A DNA stretch of 64,000 bases, taken from contig NZ_OBEA01000001.1 of assembly GCF_900215355.1 (NCBI RefSeq), positions 744,001 to 808,000 on the forward strand, read 5' to 3'. The notes beneath the pieces are model-generated. The model had not been told where the DNA came from and made no database searches. It saw only the letters and a list, made by a program, of their open reading frames with translations. Positions 1 through 8,219 of this stretch are shown in pieces (positions within the stretch are counted from its first letter, which is position 1; each line of letters opens with the position of its first letter). This DNA is from Pseudooceanicola antarcticus. GTDB taxonomy: Bacteria > Pseudomonadota > Alphaproteobacteria > Rhodobacterales > Rhodobacteraceae. Position numbers and translations under genes: made by a program.

Positions 1-1065
1 AAGATCCCCGAGGATATCCAGGTGATGATCGGCTCTCAGTGGTGGTGCCTGCGCAGGCGGACCATCGAGGCGATCCTGGATTTCACCCGCCAGCGCCGCG
101 ACGTGATGCGCTTCTTCCGCACCACCTGGATTCCCGACGAGACCTTCTTCCAGACCCTGGTGCGTCACCTCGTGCCCGAGACCGAGATCCGCTCGCGCAC
201 CCTGACCTTCCTCATGTTCACCGACTACGGCATGCCGGTGACCTTCTACAACGACCACTACGATCTGCTGCTCAGCCAGGATTACCTCTTCGCGCGCAAG
301 ATCAGCCCCGAAGCGCATGAGATCAAGCGCCGCCTGGGGCAGCTCTATGCCGCCCAGGGGGTCCGTTTCCAGATCTCCAACGAGGGCAGCTCGCTCTTCC
401 GCTTCCTCACCGACCGGGGCCGGCTGGGCCGCCGCTTTGCGACACGCTTCTGGGAGACCGAAAGCTCGCTTGGCCGCGAACGCGAGCTGATGATCGTGAT
501 CTGCAAGAAGTGGCACGTGGCAAAAAGGCTGGTCGAGCGGATCGCGGCGCTGACCGATATCAGGGTGATCGAATACCTCTTCCACGAGGGCTCGACCCCG
601 CTGCCGGATCTGGGTGGCATCCAGTCGACGCTGGAAAAGCGCATGCGGCACCGGCGGGCGCTGATGCGGATGCTCTTCGACTACCACGGCACCGACCGCA
701 TGGTGGTCTGCCTGGACCCCGAGGGGCTGCACCTGTTGCAGGACTTCTGCAGCGACCGGGCACGGACGAGGCTGCTCGAGGTGGAATGCGATTTCTCTGA
801 CGATTACCTGATCGGCCATGCTCGCCGGGTCGGCTTGGCGGGCGAAGAGACCGCGCGCGCCTCGCTCGAACGCTTGCTGCCGACGATCCGCCATGACATC
901 GCCCATGAAAGCGACCGCATCCGCGATGCGGGTTTCGACAACATGGCCACCATCCGCCAATCCGACAGCCTGGCGCAGAACGCCGCCGCGCTGGCGCAAT
1001 TCCTCTCTGTCAGCGAAAGCACGGCAGAGGAGATCCTCTCTCACCCCCATCTCTTCACAGACTGA
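1..1065 (+). CDS. Core-2/I-branching beta-1,6-N-acetylglucosaminyltransferase-like protein, 5' partial
   Basis: The reading frame is open through the left edge, so the N-terminus lies outside the window; a GTG at 22 is unlikely to be the true start. The first visible residues carry the GSQWW and PDETFFQTL motifs typical of the catalytic core of Core-2/I-branching (GT14) enzymes, which transfer N-acetylglucosamine in a beta-1,6 linkage onto glycans. The roughly 250 residues that follow match no motif I know; Rhodobacterales members of this family carry a long extra C-terminal domain (DUF5928 in my recollection), which would fit. The stop is 7 bases before the HIT gene, so the two are probably cotranscribed. 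The acceptor is unknown; a role in surface glycan modification is an inference from the family. Confidence 0.8.
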   Translation, partial: KIPEDIQVMIGSQWWCLRRRTIEAILDFTRQRRDVMRFFRTTWIPDETFFQTLVRHLVPETEIRSRTLTFLMFTDYGMPVTFYNDHYDLLLSQDYLFARKISPEAHEIKRRLGQLYAAQGVRFQISNEGSSLFRFLTDRGRLGRRFATRFWETESSLGRERELMIVICKKWHVAKRLVERIAALTDIRVIEYLFHEGSTPLPDLGGIQSTLEKRMRHRRALMRMLFDYHGTDRMVVCLDPEGLHLLQDFCSDRARTRLLEVECDFSDDYLIGHARRVGLAGEETARASLERLLPTIRHDIAHESDRIRDAGFDNMATIRQSDSLAQNAAALAQFLSVSESTAEEILSHPHLFTD

Positions 1066-1072
1066 GGTTCCC

Positions 1073-1453
1073 ATGGCCTACGCCTACGACGATCAGAACA
1101 TCTTCGCCAAGATCCTGCGCGGCGAGATCCCCAACGACACCGTGCTGGAAACCGAGCACACGCTGGCCTTCGCCGATATCCGGCCCCAGGCACCGACTCA
1201 TGTGCTGGTGATCCCCAAGGGCGCCTATGTCACCTATGACCATTTTGCAGCCGAGGCCTCGGACGCGGAGATCGTCGATTTCACCCGTGCCGTGGCCAAG
1301 GTGGTCGAGATGACCGGCGTGGGTGCCGACGCGGGACCAGGCGCGCGCTTCATCTCCAACGCGGGGGAACACGGCGTGCAGGAAGTGCCGCATTTCCACC
1401 TGCATGTGCTGGGTGGCCGGATGCTGGGCCGTATGCTGGACCCGGCCGAGTAA
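1073..1453 (+). CDS. HIT family (histidine triad) hydrolase
   Basis: A 126-residue protein of the usual HINT/PKCI size. The histidine triad is clear near the C-terminus (PHFHLHVLGG, His107, His109, His111), preceded by the FADIRPQAPTHVLVIPK region characteristic of HINT proteins. Family members hydrolyse nucleoside phosphoramidates and acyl-adenylates in the cytosol; the natural substrate here cannot be told from sequence. The ATG is preferred because the protein then begins exactly where the family does, although the frame stays open upstream inside the preceding gene. It follows the glycosyltransferase gene closely and probably shares its transcript. Confidence 0.93.
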   Translation: MAYAYDDQNIFAKILRGEIPNDTVLETEHTLAFADIRPQAPTHVLVIPKGAYVTYDHFAAEASDAEIVDFTRAVAKVVEMTGVGADAGPGARFISNAGEHGVQEVPHFHLHVLGGRMLGRMLDPAE

Positions 1454-1546
1454 GATCCGCTTCAGACTTGCGCGCGGCGCGACTTGCACGCGCCCGCGCT
1501 TTCACGCTAATTGCAACGCCATAGGCAGCTCATGCGAGGGACCCAA

Positions 1547-1726
1547 ATGCCGATCGAAGCCCCGGAAACCAAGATCGTCGAAACCGCCAAGGTCGCCTGT
1601 GATGGCGGCGAGGGCGCACTGGGCCATCCCCGCGTCTGGCTGGTCATCCCGGAAGAGACCGGGTTCGTCGAATGCGGCTATTGCGATGCCAAGTACATCC
1701 TGAAGGGCTCCGTGGCCGACACCTGA
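1547..1726 (+). CDS. zinc-finger domain protein (NDUFS6-like zf-CHCC)
   Basis: A 59-residue protein with a C-x8-H-x15-C-x2-C zinc site (Cys18, His27, Cys43, Cys46) in the pattern of the zf-CHCC family, whose mitochondrial member NDUFS6 is an accessory subunit of respiratory complex I. Many alphaproteobacteria encode such a stand-alone short form. The ATG directly before PIEAPETK is chosen because a longer reading from a TTG at 1511 adds a basic tail unlike the family. A role with NADH dehydrogenase is inferred from homology only; no nuo gene is in the window. It is convergent with the thioesterase gene, 22 bases away. Confidence 0.88.
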   Translation: MPIEAPETKIVETAKVACDGGEGALGHPRVWLVIPEETGFVECGYCDAKYILKGSVADT

Positions 1727-1748
1727 GCCGCCGGCTCACGCTTCGGGC

Positions 1749-2279
1749 TCACATCTCGGGCGGCCAGGGACGTTCGTTCTCGGCCTTGAAGAGCGCCTCT
1801 GCCCAGGCGGGCAGGGCGGGCAGCGCCACATCCGACCCGAGGGCAGCCGCCACCTCCGACACTGGCACCAGTTTGCGATTCTTGATCACGCCGGTGCGCA
1901 GGGTCGCGTGGTTGGCACATTCGTCCCCCACCCACATGCTCTGCTCCATGTAGATGAAACGCTCGTCGACACCCATCAGGCGGGTGCGCATCTCGACGCG
2001 GGTGAAGGCGGTCAGCCGCTTGCGGTAGCGGATTGCCGTACCGGCCACCGTCAGCCCCCACTTCTCGCGCTTCATCATGTCGACGAGCCCCGTGCGCGCG
2101 GCATAGGGAATGCGGCCAAGGTCAAAGAGCGTCAGGGTGCGGCCGTTGTTGAGCTCCATCCAGGGGTCGATATCCCAGGGCCAGACGATGTGATGCGACA
2201 CATGCACCTCGCCCGGTGCCAGCTTGGGCGCGTTCCGGTACTTGAGGAATTCCTTGGCCAGGCGAATATAGGGATACAT
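1749..2279 (-). CDS. acyl-CoA thioesterase family protein (hot-dog fold)
   Basis: The 176-residue product has the single hot-dog domain layout of 4HBT-type thioesterases of the YbgC/FcbC and Them6-like kind: an N-terminal helix, HHIVWPWDIDPWMELNNG with the Asp-Asn-containing catalytic helix region, and the strand core LTVAGTAIRYRKRL. These enzymes hydrolyse acyl-CoA thioesters. The start is fixed by a good AAGGAG-type ribosome site seven bases ahead; upstream in-frame codons read into the divergent promoter region. It is transcribed away from yggT, with 125 bases between the two starts that must carry both promoters. The acyl substrate is not predictable. Confidence 0.85.
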   Translation of the reverse strand: MYPYIRLAKEFLKYRNAPKLAPGEVHVSHHIVWPWDIDPWMELNNGRTLTLFDLGRIPYAARTGLVDMMKREKWGLTVAGTAIRYRKRLTAFTRVEMRTRLMGVDERFIYMEQSMWVGDECANHATLRTGVIKNRKLVPVSEVAAALGSDVALPALPAWAEALFKAENERPWPPEM

Positions 2280-2404
2280 TGGGCTCTCCTTCGGCCCTCT
2301 GCTGCGGCGGCTTGTCCCGAACGTCAACCGAAACCCTGCGTTCTCCTTGTTCTTTCGGCCCGGTTTGCTTACCTGTGTTCGGCCCTGAAACCCGGAGTAT
2401 GCCA

Positions 2405-2689
2405 ATGCAATCCCTGCTGATGATCCTCGACCTCGTGCTCAGCGTCGTGTGGTTCTTCGTCATCGCCCATGTGATCATGTCCTGGCTGATCTCGTTCCAG
2501 GTGCTGAACGTGCGCCAGCAGTTCGTCGCCCAGATCTGGTACGCGTTGAATCGCCTGCTGGAGCCGATGTATGCGCCGATCCGTCGCATCCTGCCGCCCA
2601 TGGGTGGTCTCGACCTGGCGCCGCTGATCGTCCTGCTGGGCATCATGGTGATCCGCATCGTCGTGTCCAACAACATCGGGTATATGTAA
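2405..2689 (+). CDS. YggT family integral membrane protein
   Basis: A 94-residue protein with two hydrophobic segments, one at about 2-30 (ILDLVLSVVWFFVIAHVIMSW) and one near the C-terminus (LAPLIVLLGIMVIRIVV), joined by the conserved loop LNRLLEPMYAPIRRILPP that defines the YggT family. Two ATGs stand two codons apart; the second is chosen because the GGAG ribosome site is then at normal distance (about 7 bases), whereas it nearly touches the first. Family members are inner-membrane proteins linked to osmotic shock tolerance and septum or membrane organisation; the precise role is not established. Confidence 0.88.
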   Translation: MQSLLMILDLVLSVVWFFVIAHVIMSWLISFQVLNVRQQFVAQIWYALNRLLEPMYAPIRRILPPMGGLDLAPLIVLLGIMVIRIVVSNNIGYM

Positions 2690-2725
2690 CCCGACAAGAC
2701 CCCCGCATCTGGCGGTCCCTGCCTT

Positions 2726-2740
2726 GTTCACCCCTTGTTA
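2726..2740 (+). promoter_or_regulatory. near-consensus LexA box upstream of recQ
   Basis: GTTC-N7-GTTA matches the alphaproteobacterial SOS operator GTTC-N7-GTTC in seven of eight fixed positions. It lies about 43 bases before the recQ start, a position where bound LexA could block transcription. One short motif can occur by chance, so this is a candidate only. Confidence 0.4.
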
Positions 2741-2753
2741 ATATGGGATGGTG

Positions 2754-2775
2754 TCCCCTGTTTGCAGACAGGGGA
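2754..2775. promoter_or_regulatory. perfect inverted repeat over the recQ leader
   Basis: TCCCCTGT and ACAGGGGA are perfect 8-base arms around a 6-base loop. The right arm contains the G-rich stretch that must act as the recQ ribosome site, seven bases before the ATG. It could be a repressor operator or an mRNA hairpin that limits translation; the sequence alone does not say which. Confidence 0.5.
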
Positions 2776-2782
2776 TGACAGG

Positions 2783-4828
2783 ATGGCCGAGGCAGAGAAG
2801 CTGCTGCGCGACGTATTTGGCTTCGACGCCTTCCGCCCGGGTCAGGGCGAGATCGTCGAGGCCGTCGCCTCGGGGCAGAACACGCTCGCCATCATGCCCA
2901 CGGGGGGCGGCAAGTCCCTCTGTTTCCAGCTTCCCGCGCTGATGCGCCACGGAGTCACCGTGGTGATTTCACCGCTGATCGCCCTGATGCGCGACCAGGT
3001 GCGCGCGCTGCGCGAGGCCGGCGTGGCCGCCGGGGCGCTGACCTCGGGCAATACGGAAGAAGAGACAGAGGCGGTCTGGACGGCGCTGGAAGAGGGCTCT
3101 CTCAAGCTGCTCTACCTGGCGCCAGAGCGGCTGGCCTCGGGCGGTGCCATGCAGATGCTGCGCCGCATCAATGTCAGCCTGATCGCCGTCGACGAGGCCC
3201 ATTGCGTCAGCCAGTGGGGCCATGACTTCCGCCCCGATTACCTGCGTATCGGCGAATTGCGCGAGATGCTGGACGTGCCCCTGGCCGCCTTCACCGCCAC
3301 CGCCGATGAAGAGACGCAGCAGGAAATCATCCGCCGCCTCTTCGCCGGCCAGCAACCGCAGTGCTTCCTGCGTGGCTTCGACCGGCCCAACATCCACCTC
3401 GCCTTTGCCGCCAAGAACTCTCCGCGCCGCCAGATCCTGGACTTCGCCACCGCCCGCAAGGGGCAGTCGGGCATCGTCTACTGCGGCACCCGCGCCCGGA
3501 CCGAGGGCATCGCCCAGGCCCTGCGCGAAGTGGGGCTCTCGGCAATCCACTACCACGGCGGGATGGAGCCCGACGCCCGCCGCGAAGCCGAGCTGCGCTT
3601 CCAGCAGGAGGACGGGCTGGTGGTCGTCGCCACGGTGGCCTTCGGCATGGGCGTCGACAAGCCGGATATCCGCTGGGTTGCCCATGCGGATCTGCCCAAG
3701 TCCATTGAGGCCTACTACCAGGAGATCGGCCGCGCCGGCCGCGACGGGGCACCGGCCGAGACGCTGACCCTCTTCGGTCCCGACGACATCCGCCTGCGCC
3801 GCTCGCAGATCGACGAGGGGCTGGCGCCGCCCGAACGCCGCGCCGCCGACCATGGCCGCCTGAACGCCCTGCTGGGCCTGGCCGAGGCGCTGGAATGCCG
3901 CCGCGCCAACCTGTTGCGCTACTTCGGAGAGACCTGCGAAAGCTGCGGCAATTGCGATCTCTGTGACCGCCCGCCCGAGGTCTTCGATGGCACCGAGGCG
4001 GTGCGCAAGGCGCTTTCGGCCATGCTGCGGACCGAGGAATGGTTCGGCGCGGGCCACCTGATCGACATCCTCACGGGGACCGAGACCGACAAGATCCGCG
4101 AGCGCGGCCATGACAGCCTGCCCACCTACGGCGTGGGGACCGAGTTCAAGAAGGCCGAATGGCAGGCGATCTTCCGGCAGATGCAGGGGCACGACCTGAT
4201 CCGCCCCAATGGTGAACGCCACGGCGCGCTCTTCATGACCGAGGCCGCACGTCCGATCCTGCGCGGAGAGGAAAGCATACGCCTGCGCCGCGACAGCATC
4301 GCCGCCGCCCGGACCGCCCGCCGCCCGGCGGCAAAGACGCTGGTCTCGGAAGAGGACGAACCGCTGCTCTCTGCCCTGAAGGCCAAGCGCCGCGCGCTGG
4401 CCGAGGAACAGCGCGTGCCGGCATATGTCATCTTCAACGACCGCACCCTGATCGAGATGGCCGAGCAGAAGCCCGCGACGCTCGACCAGATGGCGGGGAT
4501 CACCGGCATCGGGGCCAAGAAGCTGCAGGCCTATGGCGCCACCTTCCTCGAGGTGATCACCGGCGCCGTGGAAGAGCTGCACCCCAAGCGCGCCCGGCTG
4601 GCGGGCCGCGAGGCGGGCACGCTCTATGACCGGCTGATGGAGATCCAGCAGGCGCTGGCCCGCGGCGAAGAGGGCAACGAGAAACCGCTCTCCTGCTCTG
4701 CCTCGCTGATCGCCAAGGTGGCCGAGGCACGGCCCTCGGACGCGGCGCAGCTCGAGCGCTTGCTGGGAGAGCGCCGGGCCGAACGCTTCGGCGCGGCCTT
4801 CCTGGATGCATTGCGCGAAACCGCGTGA
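2783..4828 (+). CDS. recQ: ATP-dependent DNA helicase RecQ
   Basis: A 681-residue RecQ with the full family layout: SF2 helicase core with Walker A TGGGKS (Lys44), DEAH box in DEAHCVSQWGHDFRPDY, the motif VI region YYQEIGRAGRDG, the RecQ zinc site (CRRANLLRYFGE...CESCGNCDLC), a winged helix, and a C-terminal HRDC domain around VPAYVIFNDRTL. The N-terminal start MAEAEKLL follows the family; longer readings begin in the leader hairpin. RecQ is a 3'-5' helicase acting in recombinational repair and at stalled forks. Its leader contains a near-consensus LexA box and a perfect inverted repeat. It is followed by yaaA on the same strand after 74 bases. Confidence 0.97.
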   Translation: MAEAEKLLRDVFGFDAFRPGQGEIVEAVASGQNTLAIMPTGGGKSLCFQLPALMRHGVTVVISPLIALMRDQVRALREAGVAAGALTSGNTEEETEAVWTALEEGSLKLLYLAPERLASGGAMQMLRRINVSLIAVDEAHCVSQWGHDFRPDYLRIGELREMLDVPLAAFTATADEETQQEIIRRLFAGQQPQCFLRGFDRPNIHLAFAAKNSPRRQILDFATARKGQSGIVYCGTRARTEGIAQALREVGLSAIHYHGGMEPDARREAELRFQQEDGLVVVATVAFGMGVDKPDIRWVAHADLPKSIEAYYQEIGRAGRDGAPAETLTLFGPDDIRLRRSQIDEGLAPPERRAADHGRLNALLGLAEALECRRANLLRYFGETCESCGNCDLCDRPPEVFDGTEAVRKALSAMLRTEEWFGAGHLIDILTGTETDKIRERGHDSLPTYGVGTEFKKAEWQAIFRQMQGHDLIRPNGERHGALFMTEAARPILRGEESIRLRRDSIAAARTARRPAAKTLVSEEDEPLLSALKAKRRALAEEQRVPAYVIFNDRTLIEMAEQKPATLDQMAGITGIGAKKLQAYGATFLEVITGAVEELHPKRARLAGREAGTLYDRLMEIQQALARGEEGNEKPLSCSASLIAKVAEARPSDAAQLERLLGERRAERFGAAFLDALRETA

Positions 4829-4832
4829 AACC

Positions 4833-4850
4833 CGCCCCGGCACCGGGGTG
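4833..4850 (+). other. short GC hairpin after recQ
   Basis: CCCCGG-CA-CCGGGG forms a compact hairpin a few bases after the recQ stop. It lacks a T-run, so it is at best a weak or Rho-assisted transcript end; it may simply protect the 3' end of the mRNA. Confidence 0.3.
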
Positions 4851-4902
4851 GACATCTCTGCCTCGCGCGATAAGTCGGGGTTGAGCAAGAAAGGGTAACT
4901 AC

Positions 4903-5682
4903 ATGCTGATCGTGGTCTCACCGGCGAAGAAACTGGACTGGAGCGAGAGAGAGCACGCGCTGACCGCGCCGCCCTTCCCCGAAGACAGCGCCGAGCTGAT
5001 CTCGGTGATGCGCCGGAAGTCGGTGGCCGAGATCTCGAAGCTGATGGACCTGTCGGAAAACCTGTCGAAGCTGAACTACGACCGCTACCGCGACTACCAG
5101 GACGATCCGGCGCCCGAGGCGCTGCGTCCGGCCATTTTCGCCTTCGCGGGCGACACCTACCAGGGCCTCGACGCCCAGAGCCTGGAGGCCGAGGAAGTGG
5201 CCTTCGCGCAGGATCACCTGCGCATCCTCTCTGGCCTTTACGGCCTGCTGCGGCCGCTCGACGGAATGCAGCCCTACCGGCTGGAAATGGGCACGCGCCT
5301 GAAGACGGATCGCGGTACCAACCTCTACCAGTTCTGGGGTGACAGGATCGCGCTGCAGCTCAAGGCCCAGGCCGAGGCGCTTGGCACCGAGACGCTGCTG
5401 AACTGCGCCAGCCAGGAATACTTCGGCGCGGTGGACCGCAAGGCGCTTGGCCTGAAGATCGTCACGCCGGTCTTCCTCGACGTGAAGAACGGCGCCGAGA
5501 AGGTGATTTCATTCAACGCCAAGCGCGCCCGTGGCGCCATGGCCCGCTTCGCCATCACCCGGCGGATCACCGACAGCGCCGGTCTCGCCGACTTCGACCT
5601 TGGCGGCTACCACTTCCAGCCCGACCGGTCCTCCGAGACCGAACTGGTCTTCCTGCGCAACGCCGAGGCCATGGCCGCCTAG
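4903..5682 (+). CDS. yaaA: peroxide stress protein YaaA
   Basis: A full-length 259-residue member of the YaaA (DUF328/UPF0246) family. The N-terminus MLIVVSPAKKLDW, the ALRPAIFAFAGDTYQGL motif, the ILSGLYGLLRPLD motif and the NLYQFWGD segment are all diagnostic. In Escherichia coli YaaA lowers free intracellular iron during hydrogen peroxide stress and limits oxidative DNA damage. An AAAGGG-type ribosome site precedes the ATG. It ends in a convergent gap with the histidine kinase gene that holds one of the dyad repeat elements. Confidence 0.96.
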   Translation: MLIVVSPAKKLDWSEREHALTAPPFPEDSAELISVMRRKSVAEISKLMDLSENLSKLNYDRYRDYQDDPAPEALRPAIFAFAGDTYQGLDAQSLEAEEVAFAQDHLRILSGLYGLLRPLDGMQPYRLEMGTRLKTDRGTNLYQFWGDRIALQLKAQAEALGTETLLNCASQEYFGAVDRKALGLKIVTPVFLDVKNGAEKVISFNAKRARGAMARFAITRRITDSAGLADFDLGGYHFQPDRSSETELVFLRNAEAMAA

Positions 5683-5719
5683 GCTCTTTCCGCCGCCGGG
5701 TCATGAGCATTCACGGCCT

Positions 5720-5822
5720 CAGAATGGAAGCAGGACGGCGCGACCAGCGCCCCTTGCACGCATCACCAGGCTGAAAATACTCCGGGGGGGAGGCGCAGCC
5801 GATGGGGGCAGCGCCCCCCACC
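5720..5822. repeat. convergent-gene dyad element, copy A (partial)
   Basis: It contains the conserved piece CATCACCAGGCTGAAAATAC followed by TCC, a G-run, a GGC-GCA-GCC hairpin and the hairpin GGGGGC-AGC-GCCCCC at 5804-5818. The right half matches copy C closely; the left GTATTT arm is missing, although a related AATGGAAG piece remains at about 5722-5730. The element lies between the ends of the convergent yaaA and hybrid kinase genes and could serve as a terminator for both. Confidence 0.7.
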
Positions 5823-5824
5823 CC

Positions 5825-8065
5825 CTATCCGCTCTCGCTGCGTTTTTCTGCGTCGGGCGGCGCATGGAAGGGCGCGCGCAACTCCGAAGGGGTGAGGCTG
5901 GCCAGCTTGTCCAGCACATCCGCCTTGCGCAGCGGCTTCGACAGGTAGTGATCCATGCCCGCGGCCAGGAAACGCGCCTCGTCACCGTCCAGCGCATGGG
6001 CGGTCATGGCGATGATCGGCACGTGGCGGCCGGTCACCACTTCGGTAGCGCGGATGCGGCGGGTCGCCTCCTTGCCGTCCATGCCGGGCATCGAGATATC
6101 CATGAAGATCAGGTCCGGGTCGAACTCGGTATGCATGCGAACCGCTTCCGCGCCGTTCTCTGCAAAGCGCAGCTCGATATCCGCGGCCGAAAGGATCTTC
6201 GAGAAGACCAGCCGGTTGGTCTTGTTGTCCTCTGCCGCCAGCACGCGGGCGCAACGCTGCGTGCCGGGGGCCTCGAAGGCGGGTTCAGGTGCGGGCAGCG
6301 GCGGGGGCGGGGACGTGTCGGTCGCATCGGCCACCTCGGCGGGGGCCGCGAGAGAGCGCAGCACATCGAAGAAGTCGTCGCGCAGGGTGGGGCTTTGCAG
6401 CACCGCATGCAGATGGCGCCGCGCCGGGTCGAGCTCGGCGAAATGCACCGCCGGGGTGAGCAGGATGATCGGCACCCCATGCCCCGCCTCGCGGATCGCC
6501 TCGGCCAGTTCCATGCCGTCCATGCCGGCCATGTTGTGATCCGTGATCACCAGGTCCACACCGTCGAGCAACCCAAGCGCCGCCGCTCCGCCGTCGCAGC
6601 TGATCACCTCGGCCCCCAGCACCTCGAGCTGCCTTTGCAGGATGTCCAGCTGCAGCTCGTTGTCGTCGACCAGCAGCACCCGGCCCAGGTCCTGCACCGG
6701 CTCCGGCGCCCCGTGGTAGCCCACGCCGCGCGCCACCGGCAGCCCGACCCGGAAGCCGAAGGCAGAGCCCTCTCCCAGCTCGCTGTCGACCCAGATCCGC
6801 CCGCCCATGAGCCGGATCAGCCGTTCCGAGATCGCCAGCCCCAGCCCGGTGCCCTCGAACTGACGGGAGCTTTCGGTGTCGGCCTGGTTGAACTCTCCGA
6901 AGATCAGCTGCGCCTTGTCGGGGGCGATGCCGATGCCGGTATCCTCGACCGAGACCGTGACGTTGACCTCGTCGCCCTCACCCTGCGGCAGGCCCACGAC
7001 CCGGATCAGCACATGGCCATGAGAGGTGAATTTCACCGCGTTGCCCACCAGGTTGGTCAGCACCTGGCGGATGCGGCCGGGATCGCCGATGAACCCCGTC
7101 GGCGTGAAGAGATCGTAGTCGATCAGCAGCGACAGCCCCTTCTCCTTGGCGGTCGGGCGCATCAGCAGCAGCACCTCGTGGATGCAGCGTTCCAGGTCGA
7201 AGGGCACCGGGTGCAGCTCCAGCCGCTCGGCCTCGATCTTGGAGTAGTCGAGCACGTCGTTGATGATCACCAGAAGCGCCTCGCCAGAGCTGCGGATCGT
7301 TTCGGTATAAAGGCGCTGTTCCTCGGTCAGATCGGTGTCGTGCAGCAGGTCGGCCATGCCGACGACGCCGTTCATCGGGGTGCGGATCTCGTGGCTCATG
7401 TTGGCGAGGAAGGCGGACTTGGCGCGATTGGCGGCCTCGGCGCGCTGGCGGGCTTCGCGCAGCCTTCGTTCATAATGCACCGTCGAGGTGATGTTGAGCG
7501 CCAGGCTGACCATGTCGCCCTCGTGCCCGCGCTGGTCCATGAGGCGCACGTATTGGCCGTTCCACAACCGGATCACGCAGGGATCGGGGGAGGAGCTTTG
7601 CCAGCGCTCCAGCATCTCATGGCGCCAGTCGGCGGGGCGGGTGTCTCCGATGTCGATCACGCCTTCCTCGGTCGCCAGCTGCAGGGTGCGCATGTAGGTG
7701 ACGCCCGGCGCGATCTCTTCCAGCCCGTCGAAGACCTTTATCCAGGCGCGGTTGGCGGCGATCATCCGGCTATCGGCATCCCAGAAGGCGAAGCCGTCGG
7801 GGATGGTCTCGATCGACAGCCAGAGCCGCCGCTCGGCCACCGCGATGCGCTGTTGCGCCACGTCCAGGTCGGACTTCACCTTCTCATGGGCGCTCAGCAC
7901 CGTTTCGACCTCGGCGCGCTTTTCGTGGATCTGTTCGGACAGCAGCTTGGCGTGCCGCCCAAGCTTGCGATTGGCGGCATGCAGCTCGGCCTGTTTCAGC
8001 TCGAGCAATCGTTCGGCGGCAAGGCGCGCGCGGCGCTCTTCCGCCAGTTTGCCTGCCAGGCTCAT
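5825..8065 (-). CDS. hybrid sensor histidine kinase with two receiver domains
   Basis: The 746-residue product has an N-terminal coiled coil (about 1-85), a PAS domain (about 85-200, [20 protein letters not shown]), HisKA with the H-box [10 protein letters not shown] (His225), HATPase with [10 protein letters not shown] and DTGIGI, then two receivers. Receiver 1 keeps its Asp (Asp509) but has Ser558-Pro559 where Lys-Pro is expected; receiver 2 is intact (Asp656, LSKPL). No membrane segment is seen, so the sensor is probably cytosolic. The start [15 protein letters not shown] is preferred because the upstream frame runs into the divergent promoter region. The phosphorelay partner and signal are unknown. 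It is divergent from the alpha-2-macroglobulin gene. Confidence 0.92.
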   Translation of the reverse strand: MSLAGKLAEERRARLAAERLLELKQAELHAANRKLGRHAKLLSEQIHEKRAEVETVLSAHEKVKSDLDVAQQRIAVAERRLWLSIETIPDGFAFWDADSRMIAANRAWIKVFDGLEEIAPGVTYMRTLQLATEEGVIDIGDTRPADWRHEMLERWQSSSPDPCVIRLWNGQYVRLMDQRGHEGDMVSLALNITSTVHYERRLREARQRAEAANRAKSAFLANMSHEIRTPMNGVVGMADLLHDTDLTEEQRLYTETIRSSGEALLVIINDVLDYSKIEAERLELHPVPFDLERCIHEVLLLMRPTAKEKGLSLLIDYDLFTPTGFIGDPGRIRQVLTNLVGNAVKFTSHGHVLIRVVGLPQGEGDEVNVTVSVEDTGIGIAPDKAQLIFGEFNQADTESSRQFEGTGLGLAISERLIRLMGGRIWVDSELGEGSAFGFRVGLPVARGVGYHGAPEPVQDLGRVLLVDDNELQLDILQRQLEVLGAEVISCDGGAAALGLLDGVDLVITDHNMAGMDGMELAEAIREAGHGVPIILLTPAVHFAELDPARRHLHAVLQSPTLRDDFFDVLRSLAAPAEVADATDTSPPPPLPAPEPAFEAPGTQRCARVLAAEDNKTNRLVFSKILSAADIELRFAENGAEAVRMHTEFDPDLIFMDISMPGMDGKEATRRIRATEVVTGRHVPIIAMTAHALDGDEARFLAAGMDHYLSKPLRKADVLDKLASLTPSELRAPFHAPPDAEKRSESG

Positions 8066-8154
8066 TGCCGGTTCTCCGTTGCTGCCGGTCCTCCGGCCCC
8101 GTCGAAGACTGGCCGCGCATTCGTGAAAAATCCGTTTAGAACCATTGGCCCGGT

Positions 8155-8167
8155 CAAGGAATCCTTG
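8155..8167. promoter_or_regulatory. 13-bp palindrome in the divergent promoter region
   Basis: CAAGGA-A-TCCTTG is perfectly symmetric and lies 53 bases before the alpha-2-macroglobulin start, in the 154-base gap to the divergent kinase gene. The complement of its left flank reads TTGACC, which could be a -35 box for the kinase gene. An operator role is a guess from position and symmetry. Confidence 0.35.
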
Positions 8168-8219
8168 CCCCGGCGCGGGACTGCGGGGCAGTCTGGGCCC
8201 ATATTGCAGGAGATTTCCC

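Noticed and set aside
2969-4921. 650-codon open frame antisense to recQ
   Set aside because: RecQ is unmistakable in the opposite frame; the antisense translation has no motif and arises from high GC.
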